From Croceibacterium atlanticum (lineage in GTDB: Bacteria; Pseudomonadota; Alphaproteobacteria; Sphingomonadales; Sphingomonadaceae): a DNA stretch of 64,000 bases. Made by a program: the position numbers and the translations under genes. Location of the stretch: contig NZ_CP011452.2 in assembly GCF_001008165.2 (NCBI RefSeq), positions 2,976,001-3,040,000 on the forward strand, in the 5' to 3' direction. This document shows, in pieces, positions 39,948 to 48,978 of this stretch (its first letter is position 1; every line of letters starts with the position of its first letter). Under the pieces are notes generated by a model, which was not told the origin of the DNA, ran no database searches, and saw only the letters and a program-made list of their open reading frames with translations.

Positions 39948-41366
39948 TCAATCCCCGGCTTTGACGCCTTCCATCCAGCAACCGTGGAAGGCCATTGGCA
40001 GGGCAAAAGGCAGCTTCACCGTCGCGATAGGTGGCCGGCTGACATCATTGCCATCCAGCACCAGAAGATCCGTGCGCCGTTCAGCGAACCGATCCACTGC
40101 CGCCAGCACATAGCCATCCCCCTCTGGCGCATCGGGGCTGCGGGGAACGAAGACGGGTTCCTGTGCGGCGGCACCTTCCAATGCGTGAAATACCAGGTCG
40201 CCGCTCTCCCAATCGAGCTGGCCAATTCCCATATTGGGAAAATCACGAAGGGCAAAATAACCGATGCGGTACTTATCCATTGCAAAGCGATCGTCGATCC
40301 GCGGCATGTCCCCCAGCGCCCCTTCAACAGGTGTGATCGTCACCGCTTCCTCTGCGGGTTTGGACAGGTCGAAACTGATCCGGCTGATCTGCGTCACCCC
40401 TTCCGCAGGTGTCGGCGATCGGCCGTTCTTGTCCTGGAAGAAACTGAAGCAATTGCCGGGCGAAAATGGCGTGTCCACATGCACCACATTGCCTTCGGTA
40501 AAGGCGTTCATGACATGGCCCATCACCAGGTTCGGGATACGGAACCAGCGAATATCGTCGGTGCTGCCGTTCCGGGGCATGATGCCCCAGGCAGAGGACA
40601 GGTCCGGATCATATTCGTAATAGTCGCCGCCCCTGCGCAGCCGCGCATCGTCTGCGGTCAGCGGCATGATCGGGAAGACGATATGTTCGCGCGTAACGCC
40701 CCAGTCGTGGCTCAGGCCAGGGAAGGGCGTCTGGAACCATTCTTCCCGCACCAGTTTCCCATCGCGATCGAAGACATGAAGCGAAGCATCGGTGGTGGGT
40801 TCCCCCCGCGCAAACACGCCATAGCTCCACCATTCCCCGGTAACCGGATCGATCTTGGGATGTGCCGTTACGGCAGTGCTTTGCAAACGTCCGAAATCGC
40901 CGATCGGCAAGGTTTCCAGCGTTGCCGGATCGATCCGGTGCGGGCGGGAATCTTCGCGCAATGCATAGAGATCGCCATGATGCGCAAAGGCATAAGTATT
41001 GCCTGTATTGTCTCGCGCCGGTGCGTTGGAGACGGAGGGATCGTCCGAATATTTGTTGCGATAGGCGCCGTAGAGCCGGCGATGCGCCTCTCGTTCCCGC
41101 CTGAGCCTTTCGGTCATTACATAGCGGCTGCGGAAGCGGACCCGGCCATCTTCGAACCAGAAGGCCGAAACCTGCCCGTCGCCATTCAGCACGATATCAT
41201 TTTCCAGGCTGGGATATTGCCGGTCCGGCCCTGCACGGAAATAGGCGCCCTGCAGGCTGTCGGGGATTTCCCCTTCGATCTCGCAGTCGAAGACATCGGC
41301 TTCGAAACGCAGCGGCTTCTTTTCCTGCTGGCCGAAACTGGCCGCAGCATGAAAAATTTCGGGCAT
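39948..41366 (-). CDS. Carotenoid cleavage / lignostilbene dioxygenase family oxygenase (second copy)
   Basis: ATG 41366 gives a 472-residue protein; an open frame continues to 41498 across the promoter gap. Iron ligands are His169 (TAHPKID), His220 (LSHDWGV), His284 (GHVMNAF) and His461 (FHGCW). Tyr102 (GAYRNKYSDD) matches the stilbene-binding tyrosine of LsdA/NOV1, but the lysine position is Arg137 (YALREDSRP), unlike the Lys134 of the copy at 13983. Substrate recognition is therefore probably different: another stilbene, or a related conjugated olefin such as isoeugenol or an apocarotenoid. It is divergent from the NTF2-like gene at 41458. Confidence 0.87.
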   Translation of the reverse strand: MPEIFHAAASFGQQEKKPLRFEADVFDCEIEGEIPDSLQGAYFRAGPDRQYPSLENDIVLNGDGQVSAFWFEDGRVRFRSRYVMTERLRREREAHRRLYGAYRNKYSDDPSVSNAPARDNTGNTYAFAHHGDLYALREDSRPHRIDPATLETLPIGDFGRLQSTAVTAHPKIDPVTGEWWSYGVFARGEPTTDASLHVFDRDGKLVREEWFQTPFPGLSHDWGVTREHIVFPIMPLTADDARLRRGGDYYEYDPDLSSAWGIMPRNGSTDDIRWFRIPNLVMGHVMNAFTEGNVVHVDTPFSPGNCFSFFQDKNGRSPTPAEGVTQISRISFDLSKPAEEAVTITPVEGALGDMPRIDDRFAMDKYRIGYFALRDFPNMGIGQLDWESGDLVFHALEGAAAQEPVFVPRSPDAPEGDGYVLAAVDRFAERRTDLLVLDGNDVSRPPIATVKLPFALPMAFHGCWMEGVKAGD

Positions 41367-41457
41367 GTCTCTCTCCGTTTTGTTAGAATCAAAGTGAACC
41401 GGGAAGCCGCCAATTGGCAAGACCGCCCGGCAAAGAAACATGACAGGGAGAGAAGGT

Positions 41458-42012
41458 TTGGCAGAAAACCCGTGGCCGGATGGCGTGCCGGAAATCATGC
41501 CGGCGCAGGACCGGACCGAGATCGAGGAACTTTACGCCCGCTACGCCTGGGGGCTGGATCTGGCGGACGAGGAACAGGTGCTCGATACATTCGCCGAAGA
41601 TGCGGAATTCGATCATCTGTGGCAGGGCAAGGTCAATGGCCGCGAAGCCATACGCGAGAATTTGCGGAAGCTTTGGTTTGAACGGCAGCACTGGTGGTAT
41701 GGCCGTCAGCACCTGATCAACCATTTCATCATGGATCCGCGCAAGGAAGGCGCGCGGGTCCGCTGTTTCTTCCAGATCATCCAGTGGAATGCCGATTACG
41801 GGACCAGTTTCGTGATGGGGATCGGCACGCGTGACGATCGGCTGGTCAAGCGGAACGGGCGGTGGAAATATTTCCGCCTGCATGTGAATGCCTGGACATC
41901 CGCGGACCAAGTTCCCTGGAAGGCGGAACGGACCATGCCGCCCCGGCCGCAGCATAAATCCCCGCCGGCCGATACGCGGCCATTCAGCGAACAGACGATG
42001 GATCCGTGGTAG
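41458..42012 (+). CDS. NTF2/SnoaL-like protein (SnoaL_4 type)
   Basis: TTG 41458 is preferred because AGGGAGAGAAGG lies just upstream; ATG 41440 is in frame but precedes that site. The 184-residue product has the SnoaL_4 pattern TEIEELYARYAWGLDLADEEQVLDTFAEDAEF, NGREAIRENLRKLWFERQHWWYGRQHLINHFIM and VRCFFQIIQWNADYG. The paired aromatic/His motif WWYGRQHLINH could line the active site. It is divergent from the second dioxygenase gene. LdpA-type NTF2 enzymes make lignostilbene by releasing formaldehyde, so a lyase-dioxygenase pair is an attractive but unproven reading. Confidence 0.82.
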   Translation: MAENPWPDGVPEIMPAQDRTEIEELYARYAWGLDLADEEQVLDTFAEDAEFDHLWQGKVNGREAIRENLRKLWFERQHWWYGRQHLINHFIMDPRKEGARVRCFFQIIQWNADYGTSFVMGIGTRDDRLVKRNGRWKYFRLHVNAWTSADQVPWKAERTMPPRPQHKSPPADTRPFSEQTMDPW

Positions 42013-42024
42013 AAAATCAGAACA

Positions 42025-42070
42025 GAGCCGCCGCCGATCCGGGGGGCAGTTCGGCGGCGGCTCAGTTTCT
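42025..42070 (+). terminator. Terminator after the NTF2-like gene
   Basis: GAGCCGCCGCCGA and TCGGCGGCGGCTC form a 13-bp stem with a 13-base loop, followed by AGTTTCTT, 12 bases after the stop at 42012. Confidence 0.8.
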
Positions 42071-42268
42071 TCCGAGCGCGACCCGGAAGGGCCCGGACTA
42101 TTTTTTATTGCAATGCTGTCCGGGTGATCTGATCAATTTGTCACCTGCCTCTAGCAGGGCTTTCCGATGCTGCAATACCGCGTCGGCCAGATAGCCCGCA
42201 AGACAGCGCATCGGGCACCCAGGAACAAGCAAATGCTTGCGGCGTCACAAAACTGCCAGAAACGCTGA

Positions 42269-43789
42269 TCAGTCGGCCGGGTGCAGTTCGGCCGGTTCTC
42301 CAATCCGCATTTCGTGTTCCAGCCCCAGCCATTGGGAAAGCGATTTGAGATCGCTGGCAACGCTTTCGGTGGCAAGCTGGCGGCGGCTTTCGTCGATCCA
42401 CAACACCAGCTTTTCGCCCCTGCGCTGCAGCTTGCTGGTCAGCACCGAAACGCGCGATCCGCCGCCCAGCCTCCGGCACAGGCGAATGGCGAGGCCCCAG
42501 CCGGCGGCTTCGCGCAGGGTCGGCTCGTCCGCCAGATCGAGCAATTCGGAGGGGATGGAAGGTTTGCCGCATGCCGCACGCAAGGCGGCGGCGAGGCGGG
42601 CCCGGTCAGCCAGGCCAATGCCGACCCACCGTTTGTCCATCGCCCAGCCATAGGCTGTGCGCAGGCGCAGGTTCGGCTCGATCCGGGCGGCGGCCAGCGC
42701 CAGCATGGTGGCGGCGAGACGCAACCGTTCCGCGCCATGGCCGTTGGGCGTGCTGGCATCGGCCGTCCACGCAGCGATCAACGTCGCCAGTGTCACCGAT
42801 CCGCCGCGCGGAATTGCGAAATGGCTCATCGCCGCCAGAAGTGGATCCTGCCCCCGAACACCGGCAGCAAGTTTCTGGAACAACAGCCCTTCGCGCAGGC
42901 CCCATGACGAAAAGACGATCCCGTCCGGCCGCAGATCGTTGAGCATGACGCGCAGCATGGCCGCGGCATCGGGCAGGGCCGCCGCGCGCGATGATGAAAT
43001 ACCGGATATGGCTGCAAGCTCGCCCGGCGCTGCCCGCGCGATCTTCCTAGCGATCTTGTCTGCCGCATCCGCATCCAGCCGCAGGCTGTGCGGATCGGTG
43101 ATCGGCGAATTGCTCTTGTTCAGGGCATAGGCGGCCAGCGCGCGCCAAGTCCCGCCGACCATGTAGAGAGGGCCGGGATGTTCCGCCGCCCAGCCAGCCC
43201 TGGTCAATTCCCGTTCCACCGCTGCGTTGAAGCTTTCCGGCCCGTCTTCGCGCAGGCCGGGCAGGCGCAATGTGCCAAGCGGCAGGCTGACCCCGTCATG
43301 GCATTCGCCATTCTCGATCTGGACGAGTTCGAGGCTGCCGCCGCCAAGATCCGCCACCGTGCCCCGCGCGCCGGGGAAGGCCCCGATCACACCATGCGCC
43401 GCGGCGCGCGCTTCTTCTTCGCCGGAAAGCAGGCGCGGTTCGAGGCCCATTGCGCGAACCTGTTCGAGAAATTCCGGGCCGTTTTCGGCATCGCGCACGG
43501 CGGCGGTGGCCACGGTCTGCACATCGTCGATATCGATATCGGATACGATGGTCGCGAAGCGTCCCAGGGCCGAAAGCGCGAGCTGGATCGCCTTGTCCGG
43601 CATCCGGCCCGTGGCTGACAATTCCCGACCAAGCCGGGCACTGACCTTTTCATTCAGCCAGACATCAGGGGCACGGCGCGATCCGGCATAGATCACCAGA
43701 CGTACCGTGTTGGATCCGATATCGATGACCGCCCGGTCCGGACGGTCCCCCGATGGATGCAGGCGGCGGGATCCGGCCCTTCCGGTCAT
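42269..43789 (-). CDS. ppx: Exopolyphosphatase / guanosine pentaphosphate phosphohydrolase (Ppx/GppA)
   Basis: A 506-residue protein of the ASKHA fold: AVIDIGSNTVRLVIY (phosphate loop 1), VQTVATAAVRDAENG, GTVADLGGGSLELVQI (loop 2) and VGGTWRALA, then a C-terminal helical HD-like region (about 310-500). It removes terminal phosphates from polyphosphate and may act on pppGpp. The start overlaps the ppk stop (ATGA at 43786-43789), so synthesis and degradation of polyphosphate are encoded together. The position upstream of the T4SS genes appears incidental. A 256-base gap follows its stop, holding the terminator of the preceding gene and otherwise no feature I can name. Confidence 0.93.
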   Translation of the reverse strand: MTGRAGSRRLHPSGDRPDRAVIDIGSNTVRLVIYAGSRRAPDVWLNEKVSARLGRELSATGRMPDKAIQLALSALGRFATIVSDIDIDDVQTVATAAVRDAENGPEFLEQVRAMGLEPRLLSGEEEARAAAHGVIGAFPGARGTVADLGGGSLELVQIENGECHDGVSLPLGTLRLPGLREDGPESFNAAVERELTRAGWAAEHPGPLYMVGGTWRALAAYALNKSNSPITDPHSLRLDADAADKIARKIARAAPGELAAISGISSSRAAALPDAAAMLRVMLNDLRPDGIVFSSWGLREGLLFQKLAAGVRGQDPLLAAMSHFAIPRGGSVTLATLIAAWTADASTPNGHGAERLRLAATMLALAAARIEPNLRLRTAYGWAMDKRWVGIGLADRARLAAALRAACGKPSIPSELLDLADEPTLREAAGWGLAIRLCRRLGGGSRVSVLTSKLQRRGEKLVLWIDESRRQLATESVASDLKSLSQWLGLEHEMRIGEPAELHPAD

Positions 43790-45951
43790 ATCGCGCCCTT
43801 GCGCAGGGTCAGCTTGGGCACGCGGCTCTGCTTCAGCGCGTCGCCGCGGCCGGAGAGGGAGGGGTTGGTCATGAAATACTCATGACAGTTGAAACCTTCG
43901 CCATCGCTTTCCACGCGTTCATATTCACCAGTTTCGCCATCCAGCAGCCAGCTCTGCTCTGTATCGAGCAGATTGGCCAGCAGCACCTGTTCCAGCACCT
44001 GATCATGCACGGTGGCGTTGCGGATCGGCACCAGCGCTTCCACGCGACGGTTGAGATTGCGGCTCATCGCATCGGCGCTGGAGATATAGACCTTCGCCCG
44101 GCCGCTCGGCAGGTTGTAACCATTGGCGAAGGCCCAGATGCGGCTATGTTCCAGGAAACGGCCGATAATCGATTTGACCGTGATGTTTTCCGAAAGGCCG
44201 GGGACGCCGGCGCGCAGGCAGCAAATGCCGCGGATCACCAGAACCACGTGAACCCCTGCCTTGCTGGCATCATACAGCCGGTCGATAATGCCCTTCTCGG
44301 TCAGCGAGTTCAACTTGGCCCAGATCGCCGCCGGGCGGCCATTGCGGGCATTCACGATTTCCTTGTCGATAAGTTCGTACAAGGTTTCCCGCAGGTTGAG
44401 CGGCGAAATCGCGATTGCTTCGGTTTCCTGCGGTTCGACATAGCCGGTGATGAAATTGAACAGGCGCGCGGCATCGCGGCCCAGCTTCGGATCCGCCGTG
44501 AAATAGCTGAGATCGGTGTAAATCTTCGCCGTGACCGGGTGATAATTGCCGGTGCCGAAATGGCAGTAGGTGCGATAACCATCATCTTCGCGGCGGACGA
44601 CCATGGAAACCTTGGCATGGGTCTTCCAGTCCACGAAGCCATAAATCACCTGGACGCCGGCGCGTTCAAGTTCATTGGCCCATTTGAGGTTCTGTTCCTC
44701 GTCGAAACGGGCTTTCAGTTCCACCACGGCCGTCACCGACTTGCCCGCTTCCGCCGCTTCGATCAGGGCGGCGATCACCGGGGACTGGTGGCCCGCGCGA
44801 TAAAGCGTCTGCTTGATCGAAACCACGGCCGGGTCGGCCGCGGCCTGGCGCAGGAAGTCCACCACCACCTCGAAACTTTCATAGGGGTGGTGGATGATGA
44901 TGTCCTTCTCGCGGATGGCGGCAAAACAATCGCCGTCATGTTCCATCACGCGTTCGGGATAGCGGGGGGTATAGGGTGCGAATTTCAGATCGGGCCGGTC
45001 TTCGTCCACCACGTCCGACAGGCCGCTGATGCCGATCATGCCGTCGGTCTTGGTGACCATGGCATCTTCCAGGCCCAGCTGTTCGCGCAGCATGGCTTCG
45101 GCGTCGGGATCGAATTCCTTGTCGATCTCCAGCAGGATGACCTTGCCGCGGCGGCGGCGCTGGATCGCGGTGCGGAAATAGCGGACGAGATCCTCCGCCT
45201 CTTCCTCCACTTCGATATCGCTGTCGCGCAGCACACGGAACACGCCGTCACCCGCAATACGGAACCCGGGGAACATCAGATGGGCAAAGCGGCAGACCAG
45301 CCTTTCGATCGCAATATAGGTCGCATCTTCGCCGGGAATGCGGATGAAGCGGGGCAGGGCACCGGGGATCAGCACCATTTCCACCAGCTGGCTGCCATCC
45401 TCCTTGCGGGTCAGGTTGAACAGCGCACCGATCCCCTGATTGGCCACGAAGGGGAAGGGGTGGGCCGGGTCGATCGCCTGCGGCGTCAGGACCGGCATGA
45501 TGTCTTCCAGGAAATATTGCCGCAGCCATTTTTCGGCGGCGGCATCGATCCGCGCTTCTCCGGCGAGATGGATGCCCTGCGCGGCCAGCAGCGGCTCCAG
45601 GTCGGACAGGATTGCCTGCTGGGTCTTTTCCAGTTCGCGGACCTTGCGATTGATCGCGGCGAGTTGCTGACCCGGAGTTTTCCCGTCGATCGACATCTTG
45701 CTGACGCCGCTGCGCAGCTGGCCTGCAAGGCCTGCCACGCGGATCATCATGAATTCGTCCAGATTGCTGCCTGAAATGGACAGGAAGCGCAGCCTTTCCA
45801 GCAACGGATAGGCGGTGTTGCATGCTTCGGCGAGAACACGTTCGTTGAAGGACAGCCAGCTCAGCTCGCGATTGAAATAGCGTTCCTCCGGCGAAAGCCG
45901 TTCGTCGGGGGCGGGGTATCGGGCGCGGCGGTGCTCATCGCGTCCTGTCAA
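43786..45951 (-). CDS. ppk: Polyphosphate kinase 1
   Basis: A 721-residue PPK1. Domains in order: N (RYFNRELSWLSFNERVLAEA), H (PYTPRYPERVMEHDGDCF, HHPYESFEVVVDFL), and two catalytic PLD-like domains with KQTLYRAGHQSPVIAALIEAA, CHFGTGNYHPVTAKIYTDLSYFTAD (phospho-His region) and GICCLRAGVPGLSENI. It transfers the gamma phosphate of ATP to polyphosphate at the membrane. The start is uncertain: the only upstream start in frame is TTG 45951, with no clear ribosome binding site. An ATG (45938) nearby reads MSTAAPD in the +1 frame, which resembles a PPK N-terminus. Confidence 0.93.
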   Translation of the reverse strand: MTGRDEHRRARYPAPDERLSPEERYFNRELSWLSFNERVLAEACNTAYPLLERLRFLSISGSNLDEFMMIRVAGLAGQLRSGVSKMSIDGKTPGQQLAAINRKVRELEKTQQAILSDLEPLLAAQGIHLAGEARIDAAAEKWLRQYFLEDIMPVLTPQAIDPAHPFPFVANQGIGALFNLTRKEDGSQLVEMVLIPGALPRFIRIPGEDATYIAIERLVCRFAHLMFPGFRIAGDGVFRVLRDSDIEVEEEAEDLVRYFRTAIQRRRRGKVILLEIDKEFDPDAEAMLREQLGLEDAMVTKTDGMIGISGLSDVVDEDRPDLKFAPYTPRYPERVMEHDGDCFAAIREKDIIIHHPYESFEVVVDFLRQAAADPAVVSIKQTLYRAGHQSPVIAALIEAAEAGKSVTAVVELKARFDEEQNLKWANELERAGVQVIYGFVDWKTHAKVSMVVRREDDGYRTYCHFGTGNYHPVTAKIYTDLSYFTADPKLGRDAARLFNFITGYVEPQETEAIAISPLNLRETLYELIDKEIVNARNGRPAAIWAKLNSLTEKGIIDRLYDASKAGVHVVLVIRGICCLRAGVPGLSENITVKSIIGRFLEHSRIWAFANGYNLPSGRAKVYISSADAMSRNLNRRVEALVPIRNATVHDQVLEQVLLANLLDTEQSWLLDGETGEYERVESDGEGFNCHEYFMTNPSLSGRGDALKQSRVPKLTLRKGAI

Positions 45952-46016
45952 TCAGTTGCGGTAGGGCCAATGCGGTTTCTCGTTACCCGTTTGATCGAGC
46001 ACTGCAATAGTGCGAA

Positions 46017-47042
46017 TCAGAGAAGATCGCTGCTGCGGGCAATCGCACTGATCCCGCGCTTGCCCGAGCTGCGATCCAGCTGGACGATGACATCGATGAC
46101 CGATGCGGCATAGGCGATAGTGTCGCCGCGGCCGAGGCCGATCCCGGTTTGCATGACCATCAGCGCAAGCTGTTCCAGCGCGCCGCGCAGGCTGTTGGCG
46201 TGGATGGTGGAAAAACTGCCCGGATGGCCGGTATTGATGGCGCGCAGGAAGCTGACGCTTTCCGCGCCGCGCAATTCGCCCAGAACGATCCTGTCCGGGC
46301 GCAACCGCAAGGCGGATTGCAGCAATTCATTGGCCGTCACTTTCGCCTCGCCCAATTCGCCCTTCACTGCCACCAGCCCCACGCCATTGGCGCCCGGCAG
46401 GCGAAGTTCGGGCGTGTCTTCCACCAGGACGACGCGTTCATGATCGGGTATTTCGCCCAGCATGGCGTTGAGGAAAGTGGTCTTGCCGGTGGAGGTGCCG
46501 CCGGAAATGAGGATCGTCTTGCGTGCGGCGATGGCGGCGCGGAGGAACGCAATCGGTTCTTCCGCCGGATCGGGCATGTCCGGTTCCTGATATGCCTGCA
46601 AAGGGCCGGAATCATAGGCATCCAGCGGCAGATCCAGCCTGCGGTGACGGCGGATCGCCATGGCCCAGTGCTTGCGCGTGGCGGGCGGGCCGCAGAACTG
46701 GATGCGCCCGCCATCGGGCAGGGTCGCCCCCAGCAGCGGATGTTCGCGGTTGATGCCTTGATGGCTGACCCGCGCGACCTGTTCCGCCAGGCGCTGGATC
46801 AGCTTGTCCTCGATCTCCGGCGCCTCGATCCGCTGCATACCGGGATGGGCGGCATCTTCCACCCAGATCTCGCCCGGACGGTTGACCATAATCTCCGTCA
46901 CTGTGTCCCGGTCCAGCCATTGCCGGAATGGTGCGAGATAGGCGTCGAGATAGACGCTTCCGCTTGCCGCAAGGGGCTGGGCCGGGGCCGGGGGCGTGCC
47001 GTCTTCGCCCTGGGCGCTCAACTGGTGGATCTGCGCGGTCAT
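46017..47042 (-). CDS. virB11: VirB11-type T4SS ATPase
   Basis: A 341-residue hexameric traffic ATPase. The N-terminal domain (about 30-150: VTEIMVNRPGEIWVE) is followed by the RecA-like domain with Walker A GGTSTGKTTF (181-190), the Asp box VLVEDTPELRL, Walker B RIVLGELRG and the His box GHPGSFSTIHANS. It powers pilus assembly and substrate transfer from the cytoplasmic side of the inner membrane. It is the last gene of the T4SS operon, eight bases after virB10. The frame ends before ppk; no coupling protein VirD4 follows. Confidence 0.93.
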   Translation of the reverse strand: MTAQIHQLSAQGEDGTPPAPAQPLAASGSVYLDAYLAPFRQWLDRDTVTEIMVNRPGEIWVEDAAHPGMQRIEAPEIEDKLIQRLAEQVARVSHQGINREHPLLGATLPDGGRIQFCGPPATRKHWAMAIRRHRRLDLPLDAYDSGPLQAYQEPDMPDPAEEPIAFLRAAIAARKTILISGGTSTGKTTFLNAMLGEIPDHERVVLVEDTPELRLPGANGVGLVAVKGELGEAKVTANELLQSALRLRPDRIVLGELRGAESVSFLRAINTGHPGSFSTIHANSLRGALEQLALMVMQTGIGLGRGDTIAYAASVIDVIVQLDRSSGKRGISAIARSSDLL

Positions 47043-47050
47043 CGAAAATC

Positions 47051-48166
47051 TCAGAGACGGGGGGCCTGGCTGAAATCCAGATCGCGGGCTGTGAAAACCC
47101 GGATCGGTTCGCCCTGCCGGACACGCACGGTCGGCGCAATTTGCCCATCCTGTTGCAGGGCGGTGGAGGCGGCGCTCTGCCCGCCGCCCAGCACCACCGA
47201 AGTGCCGCCGCTGGCAATCGTCGTCAGCCCGCTGATTACGGAAAGCAATATGGCTGAACCGAACCGCTTGAAGAAATGGCTGTTCACATCGCCGGGCAGG
47301 CCGCCTGTGCCGTCAAAGCCGGTGGCGGGCGAGGCGAGCGCGACGGAAACGCCGTCCGGCCGCGTGAGCCGCTGCCAGATGACATAGGCGCGTTTCTGCC
47401 CGGATTGCAGGCCGGACTGATACTGGCCGACCAATCTGCTGCCACGAGGGACGAGGATACGCGTGCCGTCGAAACTGCGCACATCGGTGCTGACCACGGC
47501 GCGGGCGAAGCCTGGCACGTCCGTATTGATCGCCGTTTCCAGGATCGCCGGGATCATTGTCCCCTGCGTTACCGTGTTCTGCGGGTCGATATCGTTCCTG
47601 GCGACGGCAGGCGCACCGCCGACGCCGCCGATCCGGCTGGCAAAGTCATAGGCGGAACTGCCCGAGGCAGGGCCTCCGGCGGCATCGCCTGCGGGGGGCG
47701 CCACGCCTTCGGCCAGTGGGGCCGGGGCCAGGCTCTGATCGAATACCATTGCGGGCGAGGCATAGGGATTCCCGGCCGGAGCAACCTCGGGCTGGTTGGC
47801 GATGACCGGTTCTGGCGCGGCAGCGGGCCGGTTCGGCGCGGCATTGGCCAGCGGCCGGCCTTCCTGCTGAGCAGGAGCGGGCGTGGCCGCGGGCGCTTTT
47901 GGCACAGGTTGCACGGCGGGCTGGGCGGTCTCTTCCGATCCCATGCGCGATGCGTTCAGCCCCCATAATGTGGCGGCGCCGAGTATGGCCACAGATGCGA
48001 CACCGGCGGCCAGGCCCAGCGCATCGGAACGGCCCTTGCCATTGGCTACCGCCGGATAGGCGGTGCGGCTGGCCAGGTCGATCACTTCGGCGCCCGCTTC
48101 CTCGCGCGGGTCGCTGTCACGCGGGGCGCCGTGATTTTTCTCGGGAAGGCGCATGGCCAGTTTCAT
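47051..48166 (-). CDS. virB10: VirB10/TrbI-type T4SS core-complex protein
   Basis: ATG 48166 overlaps the virB9 stop (GTGATG), or GTG 48169 is used. The 371-residue protein has a short cytoplasmic N-terminus, one membrane helix (LGLAAGVASVAILGAATLWGL), a long Pro/Ala-rich periplasmic linker (about 75-190) and the C-terminal TrbI/VirB10 beta-barrel (QGTMIPAILETAINTDVPG, VLVPRGSRLVGQYQSG region, WQRLTRPDGVSV and the antenna segment FGSAILLSVISGLTTI). It spans both membranes and links energy use to the outer-membrane pore. Confidence 0.93.
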   Translation of the reverse strand: MKLAMRLPEKNHGAPRDSDPREEAGAEVIDLASRTAYPAVANGKGRSDALGLAAGVASVAILGAATLWGLNASRMGSEETAQPAVQPVPKAPAATPAPAQQEGRPLANAAPNRPAAAPEPVIANQPEVAPAGNPYASPAMVFDQSLAPAPLAEGVAPPAGDAAGGPASGSSAYDFASRIGGVGGAPAVARNDIDPQNTVTQGTMIPAILETAINTDVPGFARAVVSTDVRSFDGTRILVPRGSRLVGQYQSGLQSGQKRAYVIWQRLTRPDGVSVALASPATGFDGTGGLPGDVNSHFFKRFGSAILLSVISGLTTIASGGTSVVLGGGQSAASTALQQDGQIAPTVRVRQGEPIRVFTARDLDFSQAPRL

Positions 48167-48978
48167 CACTTCACCTCCGCTTTGCGGGAAACGGTCTGGG
48201 CCAGCGCCGATTGCGGCGACTTGGCAGGCTCGCGAACCGGCCCTTCATTGACGAGGGTGGCAACATCCCCGCCGGAGCGGAGGATGAATTCGCGCGGGAC
48301 GCGATCGACCACGATCACTTCCCCGCGCACGGCAAAATTGACCGGGCCTTCCGTGCCTGCGTGATCCTTCACCAGGATTGCCGGCAGCGGCGCATCCGCA
48401 GGCCATGTCAGGAAAGTGGCATCGCCATCGTCATAGATCCGGGTCGGCAGCAATTTGCTGTCGCCTTCGGTCTTCCAGGCGAAGTTCAGTTCGGCGGGAT
48501 CGACCACGGCATAGGGATCATTGGCCGCGGCCAGCTCTATCGCATTGGCGCTTTCGGCAGGCGGCGTGGCTGCGGCATCGGCTTGCTGCACTTGCTCCAG
48601 TTCGACCGGATAGCTGAAGGAGAGGACGTAGAGCGGGTTCTTGTTGGCCGGGCTGGCCACCAGGTCGAACAGATAGGTATGCCTGTCGGTGACGACCGTC
48701 ATGTTCGTGGCTGCGCGTTCGGCCAGCGGCTTCACGAACAGCAGATTGGCGCGCTTGTTGGGCGTGACCTGCCATTTCTGGGAATCGCCGATCGCAACAT
48801 TTTCGATGCGTTCGTCTTCACCGAACATGATCGTGGCCTGCACCCCGGCCTTGCCCTGGATGCTGACGATCTGGTCGGGATCGTAAAGCCGATCGACAAG
48901 GCGCGGATCGGAAGCCTGTGCCGGGGCGGTAAAGGCGGCACCGGCGAAGAGCGCGGCTGCAAGCAGGGCGCGGGTCAT
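48166..48978 (-). CDS. virB9: VirB9/TrbG-type T4SS core-complex protein
   Basis: A 270-residue periplasmic protein with a signal peptide (ALLAAALFAGAAFTAPAQA). The N-terminal beta domain shows QIVSIQGKAGVQATIMFGEDERI and KPLAERAATNMTVVTDRHTYLFDL; the C-terminal CagX-like domain shows LPTRIYDDGDATFLTWP and VVDRVPREFILRSGGDVATL. It forms the outer ring of the T4SS channel with VirB7 and VirB10. The start overlaps the virB6 stop (ATGA). No short lipoprotein gene of the VirB7 type lies beside it, which is unusual. Confidence 0.93.
   Translation of the reverse strand: MTRALLAAALFAGAAFTAPAQASDPRLVDRLYDPDQIVSIQGKAGVQATIMFGEDERIENVAIGDSQKWQVTPNKRANLLFVKPLAERAATNMTVVTDRHTYLFDLVASPANKNPLYVLSFSYPVELEQVQQADAAATPPAESANAIELAAANDPYAVVDPAELNFAWKTEGDSKLLPTRIYDDGDATFLTWPADAPLPAILVKDHAGTEGPVNFAVRGEVIVVDRVPREFILRSGGDVATLVNEGPVREPAKSPQSALAQTVSRKAEVK

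Noticed and set aside
43753-45774. 673-codon plus-strand frame opposite polyphosphate kinase
   Set aside because: PPK1 motifs are complete on the minus strand; the plus-strand translation has none.
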